Assembly (NCBI GenBank): GCA_021783855.1
Contig: JAJXTL010000074.1
Location: forward strand, 1 to 13,058
DNA from: Pseudomonadota bacterium
Lineage (GTDB): Bacteria > Pseudomonadota > Gammaproteobacteria > Burkholderiales > Gallionellaceae
Reading direction: 5' to 3'
Length of the DNA stretch: 13,058 bases
The position numbers and the translations under genes were made by a program. Under the pieces are notes generated by a model. It saw nothing but the letters and a program-made list of their open reading frames with translations, made no database searches and was not told the DNA's origin. Shown in pieces: positions 7,168 to 12,480 of the stretch (position 1 is its first letter; every line of letters starts with the position of its first letter).

Positions 7168-7354
7168 GAAACGCTGATTTAATCCGTTCGTGGTTAAGTA
7201 ATGACTTAGCGCAGGTTTATCGCGCTTAGCTCATTACTTAGTTGTTTTACCAGAGCCTGTCGAACCATGACCGGATTAAATACATAACAATCAATTTGTT
7301 ATGCCACACCCTTCGACAAGCTCAGGGCGAACGGGTGATTTGTTCAGCGTTTCC
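7167..7354 (+). mobile_element. MITE-like element, copy 1 (188 bp)
   Basis: The element is bounded by terminal inverted repeats, GGAAACGCTGA at 7167-7177 and TCAGCGTTTCC at 7344-7354. The arms can be extended with gaps to about 25 bases, as far as CCGTTCG/CGAACGG. It is flanked by a 4-base direct repeat CTTA (7163-7166 and 7355-7358). Because of the neighbouring bases the duplication can also be read as part of CCTTAG. Inside are an imperfect hairpin around AAGTAATGA/TCATTACTT, a hairpin CATAACAA/TTGTTATG with 5-base loop, and a REP-like motif CTTCGACAAGCTCAGGGCGA. It has no coding capacity. The copy at 7762-7949 is the same length, inverted, and differs at about 6 positions by eye. Terminal GGAA and a 4-base duplication would fit mobilisation by an IS5-type transposase, which is a guess. 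Confidence 0.85.
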
Positions 7355-7536
7355 CTTAGTTATCACTTTTTCTGATATAAAACTTGTTATGTGCGTTACT
7401 GCACAGTACCGCTATGGCTGCGCAGCATAATATGTCAAATCATGTGGCATAAGAATTTATTACGTCATGTGCTAAATCAAGTCGGCTAGTGTGGCCGTTA
7501 CTTCCTTTTCATACTTATCGTCGGGAGATTTCTATC

Positions 7537-7761
7537 ATGGAAACAAAATCCAATGCCAATGCACCTACCTCGCAGCAGGAAAAGCTGAAAGAAATACAAG
7601 CGCAACAGGAGAAGTTGAAAAAATTACAAGCTGAATTAGAAAAGCTGAACTCGAAAGTTGAAAAAGATGAAAAGCTGACACCGGACGAGGTCGCGTATTT
7701 CGGCGAACTCGGCTGGCTTTCCGCAGCGGCAGTGGCAATAGCTGCGATAGCTGTTATTTAA
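7537..7761 (+). CDS. Small coiled-coil protein with hydrophobic C-terminal tail
   Basis: This 74-residue protein starts at ATG 7537, chosen because GGGAG (7523-7527) lies 9 bases upstream. A GTG at 7489 would add 16 poorly supported residues. Residues 12-47 are Gln/Lys/Glu/Leu-rich with repeats of QQEKLK and clear heptad character, predicting a coiled coil. Residues 48-60 are acidic (KLTPDEVAYFGEL), and residues 60-74 form a hydrophobic tail, WLSAAAVAIAAIAVI. The tail could be a membrane anchor, but it ends abruptly at TAA 7759-7761, the last bases before the second MITE, so it may be truncated. No family is recognised; tail-anchored small proteins or leader-containing peptides are possibilities without proof. 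The gene lies alone between two inverted MITE copies, in DNA of lower GC than the pigment genes. Confidence 0.6.
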   Translation: METKSNANAPTSQQEKLKEIQAQQEKLKKLQAELEKLNSKVEKDEKLTPDEVAYFGELGWLSAAAVAIAAIAVI

Positions 7762-7949
7762 GGAAACACTGAATAAATCACCCGTTCGCCCTGAGCTTGT
7801 CGAAGGGTGTGGCATAACAAATTGATTGTTATGTATTTAATCCGATCGTGGTTCGACAGGCTTTGGTAAAACAACTAAGTAATGAGCTAAGCGCGATAAA
7901 CCTGCGCTAAGTCATTACTTAACCACGAACGGATTAAATCAGCGGTTCC
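7762..7949 (-). mobile_element. MITE-like element, copy 2 (188 bp, inverted)
   Basis: This is the reverse complement of the element at 7167-7354, equal in length and about 97% identical by eye (roughly 6 mismatches). Its ends are GGAAACACTGA at 7762-7772 and TCAGCGGTTCC at 7939-7949. They are flanked by a direct repeat TTAA (7758-7761 and 7950-7953), different from the CTTA of copy 1, which suggests a separate insertion event. The left TTAA contributes the stop codon of the small gene before it. Its hairpins could act as an mRNA stabiliser or attenuator between that gene and the ketosynthase operon. Confidence 0.85.
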
Positions 7950-8275
7950 TTAAGTTGCGGACATCGCGGGCGTTGCTATAAAACAGCAAATGTAAGCCGG
8001 TTGATTTTGCATTTACAGGGCGCGCAAAAGGCGGTGCGTTCTTCAAATGCAGGGCGGCTGCTGAGTCGGGCAAGCGCTTCGACATTAACGCGTCTGTATT
8101 CCTCTTTACCCTTCCAATCGGTGCTCGCTCTCAGCCCTGTTTCCAATCGTTGGCGGCTAGCGTAAACTAGCGCAGTTTTCAGCTGGTCGCAAGCAGCCGT
8201 TCGAGTGCAGGTTTTTACCCTTCAACTGCCGCCTCATATTAAATTCGACAATTGATTTTTTAAGATAATTTCTCA
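7950..8275. other. Gap upstream of the ketosynthase operon
   Basis: This 326-base stretch has no well-supported gene. It contains a possible minus-strand gene remnant (7976-8221). At its right end is an AT-rich patch with a sigma-70-like -10 element GATAAT (8264-8269), immediately before the TTG start of the ketosynthase gene; no good -35 at the usual spacing was seen. The operon promoter should lie here or further upstream, unless transcription reads through from the left. Confidence 0.5.
7976..8221 (-). pseudogene. Possible gene remnant on the minus strand
   Basis: A minus-strand frame is open for 81 codons, from just after an in-frame TGA (8222-8224) down to TAG (7976-7978). It has no ATG or GTG start; the only TTG is about one third of the way in. 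The translation looks protein-like, with segments such as LKTALVYASRQRLETGLRA and DWKGKEEYRRVNVEALARL, then a Cys-containing end FCAPCKCKINRL. The plus strand in the same codon register is also open for about 60 codons, so chance openness cannot be excluded. If real, it is the 3' fragment of a gene broken by the rearrangements that brought in the MITEs. Confidence 0.25.
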
Positions 8276-9487
8276 TTGAACCCACTCTGGCTATCACATT
8301 TCACTGCGACCAGCAGCATCGGTCAGGGCCTTAAGCAAACACTGGCAGCGCTGCGCGAGCGCCGTGCAGGCCTTGTACCGTGCGCGTTCGATACTGTCGA
8401 CTTGCAAACTTTCATCGGCGAGGTAGCAGGGGTGGATACCGTTCAACTACCGGGCCATCTGGCCGATTTCGATTGCCGCAACAACCGGCTAGCCTTACTG
8501 GGATTGATGCAGGATGGCTTTATTGAGGCGGTACGCGTTGCCGTCAAAAAATATGGTATACAGCGCATCGGCGTGTTTCTTGGCACCAGCACCTCCGGCA
8601 TTCTGCAAACCGAACTGGCTTACCGGCGGCGCGATCCGGCAAGCGGCAAACTGCCAGCCGATTTCATTTACGGCACGACGCACAACACGTATTCGGTTGC
8701 GGATTTTATGCGCCATTTTTTCGGTCTGACAGGCCCGGCGGTTGTGGTGTCTTCGGCGTGTTCTTCCAGCGCCAAGGTGTTCAGTTCGGCGCGGCGCATG
8801 ATGGCTGCCGGATTGATCGATGCGGCCATAGTCGGCGGCGTGGATTCTCTGTGTCTTACCACGCTGTATGGGTTTAACTCGCTCGGCCTGATCTCTGAAC
8901 GGGCGTGCCGCCCCTACGATGCACAGCGCAACGGCCTCTCGATCGGCGAAGCGTCCGCCTTCGCATTGCTGGAGCGCATCCCCGAACACGCCTCGGAAAA
9001 TTTGAGCGCTGATGCGGTGCTGCTGCTGGGCGCTGGCGAATCCAGCGATGCCTACCATATGTCATCGCCGCATCCGGATGGGCGGGGGGCACGCATGGCG
9101 ATGCAGGATGCGCTCAACATGGCGGGTTTGCAGCCTGCGGACATCGACTACATCAATCTGCACGGCACCGCGACCCAGAACAACGATGCCGCGGAAGGGT
9201 GCGCCATATCTGCCGTATTCGGCGCGATGACACCATGCAGTTCCACCAAAGGTGCGACAGGTCATACGCTGGGGGCTGCCGGCGGACTGGAGGCCGTGAT
9301 CTGCGCGCTGGCGCTGCAACACGGTTTGCTGCCAGCAGGGCTTAACACGCAGCAACTCGACCCCGCGCTCAAGCTTGATTATCTGCTGCAAAATCGCCAA
9401 CAACCGGTGATGCGCGTGCTCAGCAACTCGTTCGGCTTTGGCGGCACCAATTGCAGCCTGATTTTCGGACGGGCAGACAGTTTATGA
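8276..9487 (+). CDS. Beta-ketoacyl-ACP synthase, aryl polyene type (ApeO-like)
   Basis: This 403-residue ketosynthase has the full Cys-His-His active site: Cys162 in SSACSSSA, His296 in LHGTATQNND and His330 in GATGHTLGAAGG. The ending NSFGFGGTNCSLIF is typical of FabF/FabB-type condensing enzymes. The neighbouring chain-length-factor gene and dehydratase indicate an APE-type type II system, where ApeO pairs with ApeC to extend an aryl starter with malonyl units. TTG 8276 is taken as the start because the in-frame stop TAA 8261-8263 is only 12 bases upstream and MNPLWLSHF fits the family's N-terminus. No Shine-Dalgarno precedes it. A -10-like GATAAT ends 6 bases before the TTG, so a leaderless or very short leader mRNA is possible. 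It is the first gene of the second operon. Confidence 0.92.
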   Translation: MNPLWLSHFTATSSIGQGLKQTLAALRERRAGLVPCAFDTVDLQTFIGEVAGVDTVQLPGHLADFDCRNNRLALLGLMQDGFIEAVRVAVKKYGIQRIGVFLGTSTSGILQTELAYRRRDPASGKLPADFIYGTTHNTYSVADFMRHFFGLTGPAVVVSSACSSSAKVFSSARRMMAAGLIDAAIVGGVDSLCLTTLYGFNSLGLISERACRPYDAQRNGLSIGEASAFALLERIPEHASENLSADAVLLLGAGESSDAYHMSSPHPDGRGARMAMQDALNMAGLQPADIDYINLHGTATQNNDAAEGCAISAVFGAMTPCSSTKGATGHTLGAAGGLEAVICALALQHGLLPAGLNTQQLDPALKLDYLLQNRQQPVMRVLSNSFGFGGTNCSLIFGRADSL

Positions 9488-10278
9488 CACTCACCGCATA
9501 CATCGAAGGCATCGGACTGACCGGCCCCGGCCTGCACAACTGGGCCGACAGTCAGGCGGTTCTTGGCGGGCAACGGCCTTATCAACCACACAAGACCATT
9601 CTGCCAATACCCTCACTGCTGCCGGCGGCAGAACGTCGGCGCAGCGGCGCAATCGTCAAGCTTACCCTGGCGACCGGACTGGAAGCCATCCAGGCTGCCG
9701 GACTCAACGCGGCCAGCCTGCCCAGTGTATTTTCCTCCTCCGGCGGCGACGGGGAGAACTGTCATGCCATCTGTGAAATGCTGGCATCAAGCGACCGGCA
9801 AATTTCCCCGACACGCTTTCATAATTCCGTGCATAACACGGCCGCCGGATACTGGAGTATCGCCACCGGCGCGATGACCACTTCTTCGGTATTGTGCGCC
9901 TTTGACGCCAGCTTCGGTGCAGGACTGCTCGAAGCGCTAAGTCAGGTTGTGGCAGATAACACACGCACCGTTTTACTTGCCTGCGACACGCCCTATCCGG
10001 AGCCGCTTTTCAGCGCACGCCCCATTCCCGATGCATTCGGTATTGCACTGGTGCTGGCGCCAGAAAAAAGCGCACAGGCGCTGGCTAAAATCATCGTCAG
10101 CCTGAGCGACATGCCGGCAGACCGGTTTGACGACAACGCCCTGGAAAACCTGCGCATCGGCATCCCGGCCGCGCGCGGCCTGCCTGTGTTGTACGCCATC
10201 GCGCAGCGAGCGGATGACCGCGTGGTGCTCGATTATCTGGACGGGACGACGCTTGCCGTGGAAATCACGCTGTGCTGA
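9484..10278 (+). CDS. Beta-ketoacyl synthase chain-length factor (ApeC-like)
   Basis: The 264-residue protein matches the short ketosynthase-like family that partners the APE ketosynthase. Blocks seen are YIEGIGLTGPGL at the N-terminus, VFSSSGGDGENCH (about 82-94), RFHNSVHNTAAGYWSIATG (111-129) and FDASFGAGLLEAL (140-152). It lacks the ACSSS nucleophile context (a Cys138 sits in VLCAFDAS) and both catalytic histidine motifs, HGT and GHTLG. It also lacks the C-terminal half of a normal ketosynthase. It should therefore be a non-catalytic subunit shaping the chain-length pocket. ATG 9484 is chosen because it overlaps the ketosynthase stop by four bases (ATGA), as at other junctions; an upstream start at 9451 would overlap far more. 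The tight pairing supports a heterodimer with the ketosynthase. Confidence 0.9.
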   Translation: MTLTAYIEGIGLTGPGLHNWADSQAVLGGQRPYQPHKTILPIPSLLPAAERRRSGAIVKLTLATGLEAIQAAGLNAASLPSVFSSSGGDGENCHAICEMLASSDRQISPTRFHNSVHNTAAGYWSIATGAMTTSSVLCAFDASFGAGLLEALSQVVADNTRTVLLACDTPYPEPLFSARPIPDAFGIALVLAPEKSAQALAKIIVSLSDMPADRFDDNALENLRIGIPAARGLPVLYAIAQRADDRVVLDYLDGTTLAVEITLC

Positions 10279-10736
10279 ACAAATTCGACCATGCCTGGAT
10301 TGCCGCGCACATCCCGCATCAGGGCAGCATGTGCCTGCTCGATTGCGTTGAAACATGGGATGAACAGCAGATTCTGTGCCGCGCGCTCAGTCATCGCAAC
10401 CCTGACAACCCGTTGCGCACAAACGACAGACTTAACACGGTGTGCGGCATCGAATATGCGGCACAGGCCATGGCCGTGCACGGCGCCTTGCTCGCGCCAC
10501 CAGAGGCCACCATCGCCCGCGCGGGTTTACTGGTCAGCGTGCGCGGCGCACAGATTCATGTGCCCAGACTGGACGATATCGCCGCCGATCTGACAATAGA
10601 AGCCATCTGCATCACCCGCAGTGAGAACAATATCCTCTATCAGTTCAGCGTTAGTGCACAGGGACAGTTGCTGCTTAATGGCCGCGCCGCCGTAGTAATC
10701 AACGCGGACTTACTCACTTCAGGAGACGCCTCATGA
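10272..10736 (+). CDS. apeP: 3-hydroxyacyl-ACP dehydratase, ApeP type
   Basis: This 154-residue HotDog protein has PHQGSMCLLDCV near the start (His16) and the hallmark block CGIEYAAQAMAVHGALLA (residues 58-75, with Glu61). That block is typical of ApeP-like proteins in aryl polyene clusters. It should dehydrate the 3-hydroxyacyl-ACP intermediates together with the ApeI-like protein encoded at 145-438. GTG 10272 is the start: it overlaps the preceding stop (TGA 10276-10278) by 7 bases, and no better start puts the conserved N-terminal PHQG motif in place. Its stop overlaps the ketoreductase start (ATGA). FabA-like long-chain activity is less likely because of the operon context. Confidence 0.9.
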   Translation: MLNKFDHAWIAAHIPHQGSMCLLDCVETWDEQQILCRALSHRNPDNPLRTNDRLNTVCGIEYAAQAMAVHGALLAPPEATIARAGLLVSVRGAQIHVPRLDDIAADLTIEAICITRSENNILYQFSVSAQGQLLLNGRAAVVINADLLTSGDAS

Positions 10737-11452
10737 TAAAAGCGCTGGTCACAGGCGGCAGCGGCGGCATAGGCGCTGGCATCTGTCGGCGTCTGGCTAA
10801 TGATGGCTGCCATGTCTACATACACGCGCATCAGGGAATACAGGCCGCAAAGACCTTGGCCGATTCTATCTGTGCAGAGGGCGGCAGCGCCGAGGTGCTG
10901 ACCTTTGACGTAACGAATAGCCATGCGGTAGCCGATACACTGACACCGCTCATCGAACATCAGCCTATTCAGATTCTGGTCAACAATGCGGGCATCCATG
11001 ACGATGCAATATTCCCCGGCATGCAGGCCGCGCAGTGGCACCGGGTGATCGATGTATCCGTCAACGGGTTTTTCAACGTCACCCAGCCGCTGATGATGCC
11101 GATGATCAGGAGCCGCTGGGGGCGCATCATCAATGTGTCGTCGATTGCCGCGCTGACCGGCAATCGCGGCCAGGTCAATTATGCAGCGGCCAAAGGCGCG
11201 CTCAATTCAGCCACCAAATCGCTGGCGCTGGAAGTCGCTAGTCGCGGCATTACCGTCAACGCGGTGGCGCCCGGCATTATCGAAACACCAATGAGCGTAT
11301 CGGCGTTCACAGCCCAGGACATCGCACGCATGGTGCCGATGAAACGCGCCGGTACCCCGGGCGAAGTTGCCGATTTGATTGGCTTTCTTGCATCGACTCA
11401 GGCAGCCTATATCACCGGACAAGTTATTTCCATCAACGGCGGCATAATTTAA
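10733..11452 (+). CDS. fabG: 3-oxoacyl-ACP reductase, FabG family (ApeQ-like)
   Basis: The 239-residue short-chain dehydrogenase has the NAD(P)-binding motif TGGSGGIG (residues 7-14), NNAG (84-87) and the catalytic set Asn111, Ser137 (NVSSIAA), Tyr150 and Lys154 (YAAAK). VAPGIIETPM and the GQVISINGGII end are typical of FabG. It reduces 3-oxoacyl-ACP to the 3-hydroxy form before dehydration, the role played by ApeQ in E. coli aryl polyene synthesis. A strong Shine-Dalgarno AGGAG (10721-10725) lies 7 bases before ATG 10733, and the start overlaps the previous stop by four bases. Location in the pathway operon suggests a dedicated copy separate from the essential fatty-acid FabG. Confidence 0.93.
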   Translation: MIKALVTGGSGGIGAGICRRLANDGCHVYIHAHQGIQAAKTLADSICAEGGSAEVLTFDVTNSHAVADTLTPLIEHQPIQILVNNAGIHDDAIFPGMQAAQWHRVIDVSVNGFFNVTQPLMMPMIRSRWGRIINVSSIAALTGNRGQVNYAAAKGALNSATKSLALEVASRGITVNAVAPGIIETPMSVSAFTAQDIARMVPMKRAGTPGEVADLIGFLASTQAAYITGQVISINGGII

Positions 11453-11464
11453 GTGAGTAAATAT

Positions 11465-12229
11465 ATGACAACCCCTGACACTGTGGTGCATGCGCCGCAC
11501 GTCCCGCTGACCGATTACTACCAGACAGAACAGGACAGGCAAGCTTATTTGCGCCGGATTTTTGACAATACCGCAGCCGATTATGACCGTATCGAGTTCA
11601 TGCTGGCATTCGGCACCGGTCCCGGCTATCGGCGCGACGCGCTGGTTCGAGCCGGTTTAAAAACCGGCATGAAGGTGCTCGATGTGGGTGTGGGCACAGG
11701 ACTTGTTGCAGCTCAAGCCTGTCTTCTGACGGGTAATCCCGCGCTGGTCACCGGTATAGACCCCAGCCCCGGCATGATGGCTGCCGGAAAACTGCCCAAC
11801 ACCATGGTGCTGGTGGAAGGCCGGGCTGAATCCCTGCCTTTTCCGGATAACCATTTTGATTTCCTGAGCATGGGCTATGCACTGCGGCATATCAGTGATC
11901 TCTCTGTGGCCTTCGTGGAATTTGAACGGGTTTTGAAGCCGGGGGGCCGCCTTTGCATACTTGAAATCACCCGGCCGCAAAGCGGTTTCGGGCGATGGTT
12001 GCTGAAAAGCTATATGCGCGGCGTAATACCGCTGCTGACCAGATTCGTTTCCAGGCAAAAAGATACCGCGACGATCTGGCGCTATTTCTGGGACAGCATA
12101 GAAGCCTGCGTGCCGCCGGAAAAAGTCATCGTTACACTGAACGCGGCCGGGTTGGCGCAGGTTAAACGACATCTGGTGGCCGGTGTTTTTTCGGAGTATC
12201 AGGCAATCAAGACAGGCCAGCCGGATTAA
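11465..12229 (+). CDS. UbiE-like SAM-dependent methyltransferase
   Basis: This class I methyltransferase is about 254 residues from ATG 11465; GTG 11453, directly abutting the ketoreductase stop, would add four residues and cannot be excluded. It opens with YLRRIFDNTAADYDRIEF, as in UbiE/COQ5-type enzymes. It has SAM motif I VLDVGVGTG (about 71-79), the acidic residue of motif II in GIDPSPGMM (Asp99), and post-motif DNHFDFLSMGYALRH. A hydrophobic LKSYMRGVIPLLTRFV stretch lies in the C-terminal part. Many APE clusters carry a methyltransferase thought to methylate the aryl head group, and this is the likely role. It is unlikely to be the housekeeping ubiquinone enzyme because it is last in the pigment operon. 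Start support is weak: only GTGAG lies before the ATG. Confidence 0.85.
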   Translation: MTTPDTVVHAPHVPLTDYYQTEQDRQAYLRRIFDNTAADYDRIEFMLAFGTGPGYRRDALVRAGLKTGMKVLDVGVGTGLVAAQACLLTGNPALVTGIDPSPGMMAAGKLPNTMVLVEGRAESLPFPDNHFDFLSMGYALRHISDLSVAFVEFERVLKPGGRLCILEITRPQSGFGRWLLKSYMRGVIPLLTRFVSRQKDTATIWRYFWDSIEACVPPEKVIVTLNAAGLAQVKRHLVAGVFSEYQAIKTGQPD

Positions 12230-12480
12230 CCGATGTTACACAAGTGCATCGCTAAAAAAGTACGGCCCACGCAATATGCAGCAAGCCTCTGTCTGTGTTG
12301 ATAGAAAAAAACCCCCTCGTTTGCAGTGCAATGTACATAATCGCCAGAAAGTTTACACAGACCGGTTAATCCTTTTACTCTTCGGCAGCAAAATGAGTGT
12401 ATAAGTACGCGAGATGCTGCACCCGCACAGCTGGCCGCTCAATCTGCCAGACTTATTCACGCTTCAACACTAGGTAAGTC
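12230..12480. other. Leader between the methyltransferase and the PAS gene
   Basis: This stretch of about 250 bases has no convincing gene. A -10-like TATAAG lies at 12400-12405, with no good -35 at standard spacing. A weak Shine-Dalgarno (AGG in TAGGTAAG, 12472-12474) precedes the PAS gene. No Rho-independent terminator with a strong stem and T-run is visible after the methyltransferase, so read-through into the next gene is possible. Confidence 0.4.

Noticed and set aside
7242..7430. 62-codon plus-strand ORF across the end of MITE copy 1
   Set aside because: Most of it is translated MITE sequence (LRQAQGER is the usual translation of the REP-like motif), with a non-ATG start and no Shine-Dalgarno.
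7167..7949. Single composite transposon with the small gene as passenger
   Set aside because: The outermost flanks (CTTA at 7163 and TTAA at 7950) do not form one target duplication, while each MITE has its own; no transposase gene is present.
9451..9483. Upstream start for the chain-length-factor gene
   Set aside because: It would overlap the ketosynthase by 37 bases; ATG 9484 gives the ATGA overlap used across the cluster and the expected N-terminus.
11465..12229. Housekeeping UbiE (ubiquinone/menaquinone methyltransferase)
   Set aside because: Family-level similarity only; its place at the end of the pigment operon makes a pathway-specific role more likely.
12183..12404. 73-codon ORF overlapping the methyltransferase end and the leader
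   Set aside because: Its first third is out-of-frame methyltransferase sequence, there is no start signal and the product looks random.
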